From Bacteroidales bacterium (GTDB taxonomy: Bacteria > Bacteroidota > Bacteroidia > Bacteroidales > UBA932), in contig JAFZMA010000247.1 in the NCBI GenBank assembly GCA_017551215.1, forward strand, positions 1 through 7,174: 7,174 nt of DNA, read 5' to 3'. Made by a program: the position numbers and the translations under genes. Within the stretch, counting starts at the first letter, position 1; every line of letters starts with the position of its first letter. A model generated the notes under the pieces. That model had not been told where the DNA came from. It worked only from the letters and a program-made list of their open reading frames with translations, and ran no database searches. Positions 1-7,174 of this stretch are shown one piece after another.

Positions 1-419
1 ACATACTTGACATTTCTGAGCAGGGGTTCGCAAGCGGTCATATCGTCTCTGAGCGCACCCAGGTTCAGCGTCTCGAACCCACAGGTACTCAGGGCAATAT
101 CCATTTCCGGCATAAAAAGGTATTTCTGGATTCCGATAACGGAGAAGCTCTTCTGCTTTTTGATTTTCTCTATAAGTTCCACCGGAATATCGCTTCCGGA
201 AGAAATCAGGGAAGAAGAAAAACTCCGTCCGAGCTTCAGGAAAGAAATATCAGGGAACTCCTCTCCGCAGATAACGATATCCACCCTGTCAGTTGCCTTC
301 CCTCTGCCCTTTGTGTTTTTGGCTTGGATATACTCGTCCAAAGTAGACAGCACGGCCTTTTCCATTCCTTTGGAGAGAGGATAAAGCATGCTGTAGGAGT
401 TCTTTACGATATTCTTCAT
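1..419 (-). CDS. Unrecognised protein downstream of topA, N-terminal 139 residues, cut by the left edge
   Basis: The minus strand stays open from an ATG at 419 to the window edge, giving 139 complete codons with no stop. The protein starts MKNIVKNSYSMLYPLSKGME. There is no signal peptide or membrane segment, so it is probably cytosolic. It is mixed in composition, with a basic stretch around residues 34-42, a beta-like patch VDIVICGEEF near 46-55 and a Cys at 113. I do not recognise a family. It has no P-loop, so it is not the shikimate kinase that I recall near topA in some Bacteroides. The ATG lies 4 nt after the topA stop, which indicates co-transcription with topA. Inner Met codons (residues 11 and 19) are possible starts, but the first fits the spacing best. 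It is coding rather than chance because it continues a tight same-strand arrangement and has codon use like topA. The C-terminus and function are unknown. Confidence 0.7.
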   Translation of the reverse strand, partial: MKNIVKNSYSMLYPLSKGMEKAVLSTLDEYIQAKNTKGRGKATDRVDIVICGEEFPDISFLKLGRSFSSSLISSGSDIPVELIEKIKKQKSFSVIGIQKYLFMPEMDIALSTCGFETLNLGALRDDMTACEPLLRNVKY

Positions 420-423
420 ATTC

Positions 424-2793
424 TTATTTCTTTGCCCTTGAAACTTTTCTCTGCGATGGTTTCTTGTTGGTCGCCTCTGAGTTTTCTATCAGGTTCTTGC
501 AGTCTTCCAGAGTGAGTGCGGAGGCGGCCTTAGCAGCCTTGCCCTTCGGAATCTTGTAGTTGTTTCCGGCGTGCTTGATGTAAGGGCCGTATCTTCCGTT
601 GATTATCTGGATGTCTTCCTCCGGGAACTCCTTGATCAGGCTTTTCTCAGCGGCCTCTTCCTTGGACTGAATCAGCTGCTTGGCCTGTTCAATGTCAATG
701 GTGTAAGGATCCTGTCCCTTGGCCAGGGAGAAGAACTTGCCATCATACTTGATGTATGCCCCGAATCTTCCAATGGCGCTTGTAACCACCTTGTCATCAA
801 TGGTTCCCACATATCTTGGAAGCTCGAACAGCTTAAGTGCCTCCTCAAGTGTGATGGTCTCTATAGACTGGTCTTTTCTCAGCGATGCGAACTGCTTTGC
901 CGGATCATCTGAAGCGCCCTTCTGAGCCAGAGGCCCGAACTTTCCGAGCCTTACGGAAACAGGTTTTCCGTCTTTAGGGTCCACGCCCAGTTCCCTCTCC
1001 GCCTTGATGTGGGTTCTCTCATGGTTCTGCTCCTCAACAGTATTGTGGAACGGGCTGTAGAAAGAAGAAATCAGGCTGGTCCAGCCAAGTTTTCCCTCTG
1101 CGATACGGTCAAAGTCCTCCTCAATCCTGGCGGTGAAACCGTAATCCATTATGTTCTTGAAATTGTCTTCCAGATAATGGGTTACAACGGTTCCCATATC
1201 CTGCGGGAAGAGCTTGTTCTTCTCTGCTCCCACGGTTTCTGTTACCTTGGTTTCCTTTATGGTTCCGTTATATGAAGAACCTGCAGGGAAGTCCAGTGTA
1301 ATCTTTACGGCTTCTCTCTTTACGCCCGGCCTGGAATCCTTTACAACATAACCTCTCTTGCTGGTAATTGTTGTGATTGTCGGTGCGTATGTACTTGGTC
1401 TTCCTATGCCGAGTTCCTCCATCTTCTTTACAAGAGTCGCCTCTGAATAACGAGGAGGTTTAGGCGCGAACTTCTGCATGGCCTCAATGGAAAAGGCATT
1501 CATCTTCTGTCCTATCTCCAGGTCTGGAATCAGCTGGCTCAGAGTCTCTTCCTCCGGTTCGTCATCTTTACCCTCTATGTAGAGTTTCAGGAATCCGTCG
1601 AACAGAATCTTTTCACCCTCGCAGATGAATTTTTCCTGGAATTTGTCTGAAGATATGGCTATGGTTGTCCTTTCTATTCTGGCGTCCGCCATCTGGGAAG
1701 CCACGGCTCTTTTCCAGATGAGTTCGTAGAGTTTCTTCTCGGCAGGTGTTCCTTCTATGGTCTTGTCGGAAGCGTAGGTAGGACGGATTGCCTCGTGAGC
1801 TTCCTGAGCGCCCTTGGCGTGCGTGTGGAACTGGCGAACCTTGGAGTAGTTTTCTCCGTAACTCTCTGCTATGGTCTGCTTTATGGTGTTGATGGCCAGA
1901 GAAGAAAGGTTTGTGGAATCGGTTCTCATGTAGGTGATTTTTCCGCTCTCGTACAGAGACTGTGCAACCCTCATGGTCTGGGAAACGGAGAAACCGAGTT
2001 TGCGGCTGGCTTCCTGCTGGAGAGAAGACGTTGTAAACGGAGGGGCAGGAGACCTGAACGCCTCTTTCTTCTCTATGGAACTGATTTCAAAGCTGCAGCC
2101 GCTGTTGCACTTCTGGAGGAATGCCAAAGACTCTTCCCTTGTGGAGAATTTTCCGTCCAGTGTTGCGCTCAGCCTTACCTTTGCGCCTGCTGATTCCGGG
2201 TGGAAAACTCCCGTTACTTTATAAAAAGGTACAGAAGTGAACTGCTGGATTTCCTTTTCCCTGTCTACGATCAGCCTTACGGCAACAGACTGGACTCTTC
2301 CTGCGGAAAGGCCCTTTCCAACCTTTCTCCACAGAACCGGAGAAAGCTCGAATCCCACTATGCGGTCCAGCACCCTTCTTGCCTGCTGTGCGTTTACAAG
2401 ATTCTCGTCCACGCTGCGAGGATTCTCGACTGCGTTCAGAATAGCGTTCTTGGTTATTTCATGGAAAACGATTCTCTTTGTGTTCTCTTCCTTGAGCCCG
2501 AGCTTGTGCTGAAGATGCCATGCAATGGCCTCTCCCTCACGGTCTTCATCGCTTGCCAGATAGACGGTTTCCGCCTTGTCTGCCAGAGCCTTGAGATCTG
2601 CAACAACTTTTTTCTTGTCTGCCGGAACCTGATAGTTAGGCTTGAACCCGTTTTCTATGTCTATGCCCAGTGATGTATCTGGCAAATCACAGATATGTCC
2701 GTAGCTTGATTTTACGGTGTATCCCTTTCCAAGGAACTTCTCAATGGTCTTGGCTTTCGCCGGAGACTCCACGATAACTAATTTCTCTCCCAT
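424..2793 (-). CDS. topA: DNA topoisomerase I (type IA), 789 aa, complete
   Basis: This enzyme relaxes negative supercoils by cutting one DNA strand through a 5'-phosphotyrosine. The N-terminal Toprim domain carries KLVIVESPAKAKTIEKFLG (Glu9) and the acidic SDEDREGEAIAWH motif (Asp82, Asp84), which bind Mg2+. The active-site motif ITYMRTDST places the catalytic tyrosine at residue 288. LGIGRPSTYAPTI near 461-473 is another family hallmark. The C-terminus has no Cys4 zinc ribbons like those of E. coli. Instead it has three glycine/aromatic repeats (LGKFGPLAQKG about 616-626, GRFGAYIK about 675-682, GRYGPYIK about 733-740) and a Lys/Arg-rich tail, as in many non-proteobacterial TopA. The frame is open upstream to 3090, but the start was set at 2793 because Toprim begins immediately (MGEKLVIVES), a GAGG lies 5 nt before it, and the extension would run through the divergent promoter region into the opposite gene. 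It appears to lead an operon with the gene behind it. Confidence 0.97.
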   Translation of the reverse strand: MGEKLVIVESPAKAKTIEKFLGKGYTVKSSYGHICDLPDTSLGIDIENGFKPNYQVPADKKKVVADLKALADKAETVYLASDEDREGEAIAWHLQHKLGLKEENTKRIVFHEITKNAILNAVENPRSVDENLVNAQQARRVLDRIVGFELSPVLWRKVGKGLSAGRVQSVAVRLIVDREKEIQQFTSVPFYKVTGVFHPESAGAKVRLSATLDGKFSTREESLAFLQKCNSGCSFEISSIEKKEAFRSPAPPFTTSSLQQEASRKLGFSVSQTMRVAQSLYESGKITYMRTDSTNLSSLAINTIKQTIAESYGENYSKVRQFHTHAKGAQEAHEAIRPTYASDKTIEGTPAEKKLYELIWKRAVASQMADARIERTTIAISSDKFQEKFICEGEKILFDGFLKLYIEGKDDEPEEETLSQLIPDLEIGQKMNAFSIEAMQKFAPKPPRYSEATLVKKMEELGIGRPSTYAPTITTITSKRGYVVKDSRPGVKREAVKITLDFPAGSSYNGTIKETKVTETVGAEKNKLFPQDMGTVVTHYLEDNFKNIMDYGFTARIEEDFDRIAEGKLGWTSLISSFYSPFHNTVEEQNHERTHIKAERELGVDPKDGKPVSVRLGKFGPLAQKGASDDPAKQFASLRKDQSIETITLEEALKLFELPRYVGTIDDKVVTSAIGRFGAYIKYDGKFFSLAKGQDPYTIDIEQAKQLIQSKEEAAEKSLIKEFPEEDIQIINGRYGPYIKHAGNNYKIPKGKAAKAASALTLEDCKNLIENSEATNKKPSQRKVSRAKK

Positions 2794-2798
2794 AATCC

Positions 2799-2819
2799 CC
2801 TCGTTTGTTTTTAACGAGG
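2799..2819 (-). promoter_or_regulatory. Perfect inverted repeat in the topA leader, covering its ribosome binding site
   Basis: Seen directly: CCTCGTT at 2813-2819 (read on the minus strand) and AACGAGG at 2799-2805 are perfect reverse complements, separated by a 7-nt A-rich loop. In the topA mRNA this would form a 7-bp hairpin. Its 3' arm contains the GAGG at 2799-2802, which sits 5 nt before the ATG at 2793 and is the best Shine-Dalgarno match in the window. It could therefore limit translation initiation. As double-stranded DNA it could instead be an operator. It is unlikely to be a terminator because no U-run follows it. If transcription starts inside the 5' arm, as the nearby -7-like box makes possible, the stem would be shortened. 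Confidence 0.45.
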
Positions 2820-2821
2820 TG

Positions 2822-2854
2822 CAAAGTAAATCATTAACTCCCGTTTTTTCCAAA
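2822..2854 (-). promoter_or_regulatory. Candidate topA promoter, Bacteroidota type
   Basis: On the minus strand TTTG (2854-2851) is followed after 21 nt by TTACTTTG (2829-2822). This matches the Bacteroides primary sigma pattern of TTTG near -33 and TAnnTTTG near -7 with one mismatch (T for A at the second base). Transcription would start roughly 4-6 nt further on, around 2816-2818, giving a leader of about 25 nt. The pattern match is by eye and the region is AT-rich, so chance matches are possible. Confidence 0.45.
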
Positions 2855-2864
2855 TTTTTATTTG

Positions 2865-2872
2865 TATTTTTG
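2865..2872 (+). promoter_or_regulatory. Candidate -7 box for the mrcA-ddl transcript
   Basis: TATTTTTG is an exact match to the Bacteroides -7 consensus TAnnTTTG. It lies 20 nt before the mrcA ATG at 2893, so the leader would be only about 15 nt, without a Shine-Dalgarno sequence. No TTTG stands 19-21 nt upstream (that segment reads GTTTTTTC), so the -33 element is weak or absent. The stretch is T-rich and a chance match is plausible. Confidence 0.35.
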
Positions 2873-2892
2873 TTTTCATAATGTTTTGAAAA

Positions 2893-5208
2893 ATGAAGGT
2901 TAAAAACAGGAAACGGTTTCTTAAGTGGCTGTGGCTCATAGTGTTCAGCCCTATAATCCTGATACTGGTTCTTTTGCTCATGGTCTGGATGTTTGCAGAC
3001 ATCCCTTCCTTCGAGGAACTGGAAGACCCGCAGAGCAATCTTGCCACCCAGATTATCGCTGATGATGGAACTCTGCTTAACACGTACCATGTGGAGAACA
3101 GGTCCTATTCAAACTATGAGGAACTGTCGCAGAACCTGAAAGACGCCCTTGTGGCTACGGAAGACGCCAGGTTTTACGAGCACAGCGGTGTAGATGGAAA
3201 GAGTCTTGTGAGAGTTGCCGTCAAGAGCCTTATGCTTGGCAACCGTGCAGAGGGAGGCGGAGGCAGTACGCTAAGCCAACAGCTTGCAAAAAGTCTATTC
3301 CCAAGAGGAGAAGGCAGGGGAAAGCTGAAGCTCATTACGACCAAGCTAAAAGAGTGGATTACAGCTATAAAGCTGGAGAAAAGCTATACCAAGGAAGAGA
3401 TTATGAGCATGTATCTGGATGCTGTTTTCTTTGGCAGAAACGCATACGGAATAAAGAGCGCTTCGGCTACATTCTTCGGAAAGCTTCCTAAGGATCTCAC
3501 GGTTGAGGAGGCCGCACTTCTTGTGGGAATGGTGAACAAGCCTACAAAGTACAATCCTGTCCGCAATCCGGAACTTTCCCTGCAGAGGCGCAACCACGTG
3601 CTCAAGCAGATGAACAAATACGGTTATCTGACAGACGCCCAGTACGACAGCATTGTTAAAATCCCTATTATACTGGCATCCAGAGGAGATGTTGATGTGT
3701 CCAACGGGCAGGCTCCTTATTTCAGGGATATGCTCAAGAGGATAATGAGCGCCACAGAGCCTAAACGTTCTTCCTATTCCAACTACTACGATTATCAGCA
3801 GGATTCCATCAACTGGAAAGAGAATCCACTGTACGGATGGCTGAACAAGAACTTCAAGCCAGACGGGGAAAAATATGTACTGGAGAAAGACGGTCTCAAG
3901 ATAATCACCCCGCTTAACGCCAAGATGCAGCGCTATGCGGAACAGGCTGCAGTAGAGCATCTTAAATATCTCCAGCCTTTGTTCAACGATGACCTTAAGT
4001 ACAGGCGTCACTTCCCGTTTGCTGACGGCACGCCTGAAAATGTGATAGAGACTCTGATGAGCCGCGCCCGCCGCTGGAGCGACCGCTACAAGAACATGAA
4101 AGAGGCCGGATTCAGCGACGATGAAATAGACAAGAGTTTCTCCGAAAAGACTAAGATGCGTGTATTTGCCTGGAATGATAAGGGTTACATAGATACCCTG
4201 ATGACTCCTGACGACAGTATACGCTATTTCAAGTCTTTCCTGCGTACAGGTCTTATGGCCATGGAGCCGGAAACCGGATATGTGAGGGCATATGTAGGAG
4301 GGGCAAACTACAACTATTTCAAGTACGACCAGGTTATGCAGGGCCAGAGGCAGGTGGGTTCCACATTCAAGCCGTTCCTCTACACTCTTGCAATGCAGGA
4401 AGGTTTCACTCCTTGCGATGTGGCTGTGAATCTTCCGCAGTCTTTTGTCATTGGCAACAATGTCTGGACACCTAAGGGCGGAGGCAACGGAGCAACCGTT
4501 ACACTCAAATGGGGAATCACCACATCCAACAACAACGTATCCGCTTACCTGATGAAACAGTTTGGTCCGGAGGCTCTTGTGCAGATGGCTCACAACATGG
4601 GTCTGAAATGCTATCTGGAACCAGTGCACTCTCTTTGTGTGGGTAGTGCTGATGTTCCTGTCTACCAGATGGTAAGCGCATACAACACATTCCCTGGAAT
4701 GGGCGTTTATGTGGATCCTCTTTATGTGCTCAGGATAGAGGACAAGAACGGCAGGGTGCTTACCAATTTCGCATCCAGAAAGAGAGAGGCCATTGGAGCA
4801 AGCACTGCCTATACCATGATTGGGATGATGCGCAGCGTTGTTGATGCGGGTACCGGCGCAAGGCTTCGCCGCTACATCCAGGGCGGAGAGATTGCCGGCA
4901 AGACCGGAACCACCAACGACAACTCGGACGGTTGGTTTATCGGCTATGTTCCAAGGCTTACCGTAGGAGTTTGGGTTGGCGCGGAAGACCGTCAGGTTCA
5001 CTTCCGCTGGACCGGTATGGGACAGGGTGCCAGCGTGGCGCTTCCTATCTGGGGGCTGTTCATGAAGAAGGTCCTTGCAGACCCGTCCACGGGGGTAAGC
5101 ATAGACGATCATTTTGCTAAACCGCAGGGTTACAGCATAGACTGTATAAGCCATACTACTGTCAGCGACGAAAGTTTCGATCCGGACAATTTCATAGAAG
5201 AGAACTAA
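2893..5208 (+). CDS. mrcA: Class A penicillin-binding protein (PBP1A type), bifunctional transglycosylase/transpeptidase, 771 aa
   Basis: This inner-membrane enzyme polymerises lipid II into glycan strands and crosslinks the stem peptides in the periplasm. A basic N-terminus (residues 1-11) precedes one membrane segment (about 12-34), giving a short cytoplasmic tail. The GT51 domain (about 60-240) shows EDARFYEHSGVD with catalytic Glu90, GGGGSTLSQQLAK (121-133) and KLKEWITAIKLEKSYTKEEI with the second Glu at 154. The transpeptidase domain (about 452-730) shows SxxK as STFK (nucleophile Ser490), SxN as SNN (545-547) and KTGT (670-673), so both activities look intact. A linker of about 200 residues lies between the domains and includes the MRVFAWN segment near 422-428. 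The start is firm: an in-frame TGA lies at 2887-2889, and later Met codons would remove the membrane anchor. ddl follows after 21 nt, which suggests one transcript. The symbol is by homology class; ponA is an equivalent name. Confidence 0.96.
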   Translation: MKVKNRKRFLKWLWLIVFSPIILILVLLLMVWMFADIPSFEELEDPQSNLATQIIADDGTLLNTYHVENRSYSNYEELSQNLKDALVATEDARFYEHSGVDGKSLVRVAVKSLMLGNRAEGGGGSTLSQQLAKSLFPRGEGRGKLKLITTKLKEWITAIKLEKSYTKEEIMSMYLDAVFFGRNAYGIKSASATFFGKLPKDLTVEEAALLVGMVNKPTKYNPVRNPELSLQRRNHVLKQMNKYGYLTDAQYDSIVKIPIILASRGDVDVSNGQAPYFRDMLKRIMSATEPKRSSYSNYYDYQQDSINWKENPLYGWLNKNFKPDGEKYVLEKDGLKIITPLNAKMQRYAEQAAVEHLKYLQPLFNDDLKYRRHFPFADGTPENVIETLMSRARRWSDRYKNMKEAGFSDDEIDKSFSEKTKMRVFAWNDKGYIDTLMTPDDSIRYFKSFLRTGLMAMEPETGYVRAYVGGANYNYFKYDQVMQGQRQVGSTFKPFLYTLAMQEGFTPCDVAVNLPQSFVIGNNVWTPKGGGNGATVTLKWGITTSNNNVSAYLMKQFGPEALVQMAHNMGLKCYLEPVHSLCVGSADVPVYQMVSAYNTFPGMGVYVDPLYVLRIEDKNGRVLTNFASRKREAIGASTAYTMIGMMRSVVDAGTGARLRRYIQGGEIAGKTGTTNDNSDGWFIGYVPRLTVGVWVGAEDRQVHFRWTGMGQGASVALPIWGLFMKKVLADPSTGVSIDDHFAKPQGYSIDCISHTTVSDESFDPDNFIEEN

Positions 5209-5229
5209 AGGCAAACAATAATATCGCCG

Positions 5230-6246
5230 ATGAAAACAATAGCTGTGATTTGTGGTGGGGACTCATCTGAAAGAGAGGTGAGTGTTCTTTCCACGTTGAA
5301 CACGTTAAAGCATATAGACAGGAAGAATTATTATCCGGTAATCGTCTTTCTTGAGGGCACCGATTGGTTTGTGCTTTCCGCTGACGGGCAGACATCTGCA
5401 TCTGTCCTTAAGCACAATGGAGCTGGTGTTGTAGACAAGAACGACTTTTCTTTTGCAGATCCCGTGACAAAGGAAAGAAAGAGATTCGATGCCGCTCTGA
5501 TCATGATTCACGGAACTCCAGGAGAAAACGGTCTGCTTCAGGGTTATCTGGAAATGCTGAAAGTGCCTTTTACTTCCTGTTCTTCCTTTGTCTCAGCGAT
5601 AACCTTTGATAAGCACAGCTGCAAGAGGTTTCTGGACTTTGCAGGCGTGAAGATGGCTGCAGATATTCTTATCAGCAAGAACAGGCCTTATTCAATCAGG
5701 GAAATCATCCGCCGGGTTGGTCTTCCGCTGTTCGTTAAGCCTACAGTGGGAGGAAGCAGTTTCGGAGTAACTAAAGTTAAGACAGAAAGCGAGCTCCAGA
5801 GCGCCATTGACAAGGCTTTTATGGAGTGTGGTACAATACTGGCCGAATCAGCTGTCAGCGGTAGGGAGATGACTTGCGGTGTGTTCATGTTCCACGGCAA
5901 GATAACAGCACTTCCTGTAACAGAGATTGTTACCGAAAGGGAATTCTTCGATTATGAGGCCAAGTACCTTGGAGAAAGCCAGGAAATCTGTCCAGCCAGG
6001 ATTACTCCATCCTTGAGTTCCAGAATACAGAACCTTACGGAAAGCATATACTCATACATGGGATGCCGTGGCGTTGTCAGAATGGACTATATTGTCACCG
6101 AAAACCAAGACATCTATTTCCTGGAAACCAACACCGTTCCGGGAATGACAGAGATGAGCCTAGTCCCTAATATGCTGCGTGTTGCCGGAATAGACATAAC
6201 GGATTTCATAACCAGCCTTATAGAAGAGGCTTTTATTCCAAGATAA
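5230..6246 (+). CDS. ddl: D-alanine--D-alanine ligase, 338 aa, complete
   Basis: This cytoplasmic ATP-grasp enzyme joins two D-alanines using ATP; MurF then adds the dipeptide to the UDP-MurNAc tripeptide. The N-terminal GGDSSEREVS (9-18) supplies the Glu14 that binds the first D-Ala. IHGTPGENGLLQGYLE (93-108) is the family signature. The ATP-grasp part has FVKPTVGGSSFGV (168-180), the omega-loop FFDYEAKY (239-246), RMDY (284-287) and FLETNTVPGMT (297-307). Asp286, Glu299 and Asn301 are positioned as Mg2+ ligands. The Lys-Tyr of EAKY (245-246) is the form found in D-Ala-D-Ala ligases and differs from the His-containing loop of VanA-type D-Ala-D-Lac ligases, so ordinary vancomycin-sensitive termini are expected. 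The length is normal. The gene lies 21 nt after mrcA with no promoter or Shine-Dalgarno visible in the gap, which suggests co-transcription with the enzyme that uses its product. Confidence 0.96.
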   Translation: MKTIAVICGGDSSEREVSVLSTLNTLKHIDRKNYYPVIVFLEGTDWFVLSADGQTSASVLKHNGAGVVDKNDFSFADPVTKERKRFDAALIMIHGTPGENGLLQGYLEMLKVPFTSCSSFVSAITFDKHSCKRFLDFAGVKMAADILISKNRPYSIREIIRRVGLPLFVKPTVGGSSFGVTKVKTESELQSAIDKAFMECGTILAESAVSGREMTCGVFMFHGKITALPVTEIVTEREFFDYEAKYLGESQEICPARITPSLSSRIQNLTESIYSYMGCRGVVRMDYIVTENQDIYFLETNTVPGMTEMSLVPNMLRVAGIDITDFITSLIEEAFIPR

Positions 6247-6282
6247 CTGAACATTTACATAAAAACGAATCAAGAATTTAAT

Positions 6283-7174
6283 ATGGAATTACCTTTTGCA
6301 GAATCGTGGAAAATAAAAATGATAGAGCCTATACGCCGCTCTACTCTCGAGGAAAGAAAAAAGTGGCTTGCAGAGGCTCATTACAATGTCTTCCAGCTTA
6401 AAGCGGAACAGGTTTATATAGACCTTCTTACAGACAGCGGCACCGGTGCCATGAGTGACCGCCAATGGTCTGAGCTCATGCTCGGCGATGAGAGTTATGC
6501 CGGGGCTACATCGTTCTACAAGTTCGAGGCCGTGGTTAAGAAGCTTTTCGGAATGAAATACGTGATTCCGACCCATCAGGGAAGGGCTGCGGAGAACGTT
6601 CTGTTTTCCTACCTTGTCAAGGAAGGAAACGTTGTCCCTGGCAACGCTCATTTCGACACCACAAAGGGTCACATAGAAAGCCGCCACGCCAAGGCTATAG
6701 ACGTTACATGCGATGATGCCAAGGATACCCAGAAAGAGGTTCCTTTCAAGGGCAATGTATCTCTGGAAAAGCTTGAGAAAGTGCTGGTTGAGAACAAGGG
6801 CAACGTGCCGTTCATGGTGCTTACCGTTACCAACAATACAGTTGGAGGACAGCCTGTGTCCATGAAGAATATCAAGGAGACCTGCGCCCTCTGCCACAAG
6901 TATGGAGTTCCGGTTGTAATGGACAGCGCCCGCTTTGCGGAGAACGCTTACTTCATTAAGGTCCGGGAGGAGGGCTATGCAGACAAGACCATCAAGGAAA
7001 TCGCCCTTGAAATGTACAGCGATATTGACGCCATGACAATGTCTGCAAAGAAAGACGGCGTTGTGAACATGGGCGGTTTCATCGCCACCAACAACAAGGA
7101 GTGGTACGAGGGAGCCAAGCTCTTCTGCATACCGTTCGAGGGTTATGTAACCTACGGAGGAATGAACGGAAGAG
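6283..7174 (+). CDS. tnaA: Tryptophanase (PLP-dependent beta-eliminating lyase), N-terminal 297 residues, cut by the right edge
   Basis: This enzyme splits L-tryptophan into indole, pyruvate and ammonia with pyridoxal phosphate. Seen motifs are YIDLLTDSGTGAMSD (45-59), GDESYAG (68-74, the active-site Tyr72), PTHQGRAAENV (96-106), MDSARFAENAYF (213-224, with Asp214 and Arg217 holding the cofactor) and MSAKKD (253-258, Lys257 the probable Schiff-base lysine). Tyrosine phenol-lyase is the close alternative. The call to tryptophanase rests on FDTTKGH (124-130), where Asp125 aligns with the tryptophanase aspartate (Asp133 in E. coli), while tyrosine phenol-lyase has Thr there. The decisive C-terminal residues (His463 versus Phe448, and Arg381 in the lyase) lie beyond the edge; about 160-170 residues are missing. 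The start at MELPFAESWK fits Bacteroides tryptophanases as I recall them. The 36-nt gap after ddl is AT-rich and shows no clear promoter, TnaC-like leader peptide or Shine-Dalgarno. Confidence 0.87.
   Translation, partial: MELPFAESWKIKMIEPIRRSTLEERKKWLAEAHYNVFQLKAEQVYIDLLTDSGTGAMSDRQWSELMLGDESYAGATSFYKFEAVVKKLFGMKYVIPTHQGRAAENVLFSYLVKEGNVVPGNAHFDTTKGHIESRHAKAIDVTCDDAKDTQKEVPFKGNVSLEKLEKVLVENKGNVPFMVLTVTNNTVGGQPVSMKNIKETCALCHKYGVPVVMDSARFAENAYFIKVREEGYADKTIKEIALEMYSDIDAMTMSAKKDGVVNMGGFIATNNKEWYEGAKLFCIPFEGYVTYGGMNGR

Noticed and set aside
7..384. 125-codon plus-strand open frame at the left edge
   Set aside because: It overlaps the minus-strand frame that continues the topA operon. Its Ser/Phe/Ile-rich translation looks like an antisense shadow and it has no promoter or ribosome site.
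424..2793. TopA as a truncated enzyme because it lacks zinc ribbons
   Set aside because: Many bacterial TopA, including those of Bacteroidota, end in glycine/aromatic repeats with a basic tail. The length of 789 aa and the intact active site argue for a complete enzyme.
2799..2819. Inverted repeat read as a rho-independent terminator
   Set aside because: The stem is short, no T-run follows on the minus strand (GGATTATG comes next), and on the plus strand no gene ends nearby.
2794..3090. N-terminal extension of topA by 99 residues in the same open frame
   Set aside because: The Toprim domain begins right at the internal Met (2793). The extension is low-complexity translation of the divergent promoter region and of the antisense strand of the mrcA 5' end.
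3346..5214. 622-codon open frame on the minus strand opposite mrcA
   Set aside because: It is entirely antisense to a gene with full GT51 and transpeptidase motifs. Its translation is rich in His, Cys and Val with no recognisable domain. It is best explained by codon choice in mrcA leaving few antisense stops.
5230..6246. VanA-like D-Ala-D-Lac ligase (glycopeptide resistance)
   Set aside because: The omega-loop reads EAKY as in standard D-Ala-D-Ala ligases, and there is no vanH/vanX-like neighbour.
6289..6897. 202-codon open frame on the minus strand opposite tnaA
   Set aside because: It is antisense to well-conserved tryptophanase motifs and shows no domain of its own; a shadow frame.

Overview
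The window looks like an ordinary chromosomal housekeeping stretch from a member of the Bacteroidota, most likely a gut-type Bacteroidales. Three things point there. The DNA topoisomerase I ends in glycine/aromatic C-terminal repeats and a basic tail, with no four-cysteine zinc ribbons. The only promoter-like boxes resemble the Bacteroides TTTG / TAnnTTTG pattern rather than TTGACA/TATAAT. Most genes lack a Shine-Dalgarno sequence, and the tryptophanase resembles Bacteroides enzymes as I remember them. Base composition looks moderate and even, and I see no mobile element, tRNA, rRNA, CRISPR array or clear intrinsic terminator.

Layout: on the minus strand, topA (424-2793) is followed after 4 nt by the 5' part of an unrecognised gene (419 down to the left edge), so these two are probably one transcript. 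A 99-nt AT-rich divergent intergenic region (2794-2892) separates topA from the plus-strand genes and holds candidate promoters for both directions plus a perfect 7-bp inverted repeat in the topA leader. On the plus strand follow a class A penicillin-binding protein (2893-5208), D-alanine--D-alanine ligase (5230-6246) and a tryptophanase cut by the right edge (6283-7174). Gaps are 21 and 36 nt. No gene-free stretch exceeds 99 nt.

How they fit together: Ddl makes the D-Ala-D-Ala dipeptide that ends the peptidoglycan stem peptide. PBP1A polymerises the glycan and crosslinks by attacking that same bond, so the mrcA-ddl pair is functionally coherent. TopA (relaxation of negative supercoils) and tryptophanase (tryptophan to indole, pyruvate and ammonia) are unrelated jobs that happen to be adjacent.

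I found no convincing undescribed system. The items most worth a second look are the topA leader hairpin, which overlaps the only Shine-Dalgarno-like sequence in the window, the unrecognised gene behind topA, and how tnaA is expressed given that no promoter is visible before it.
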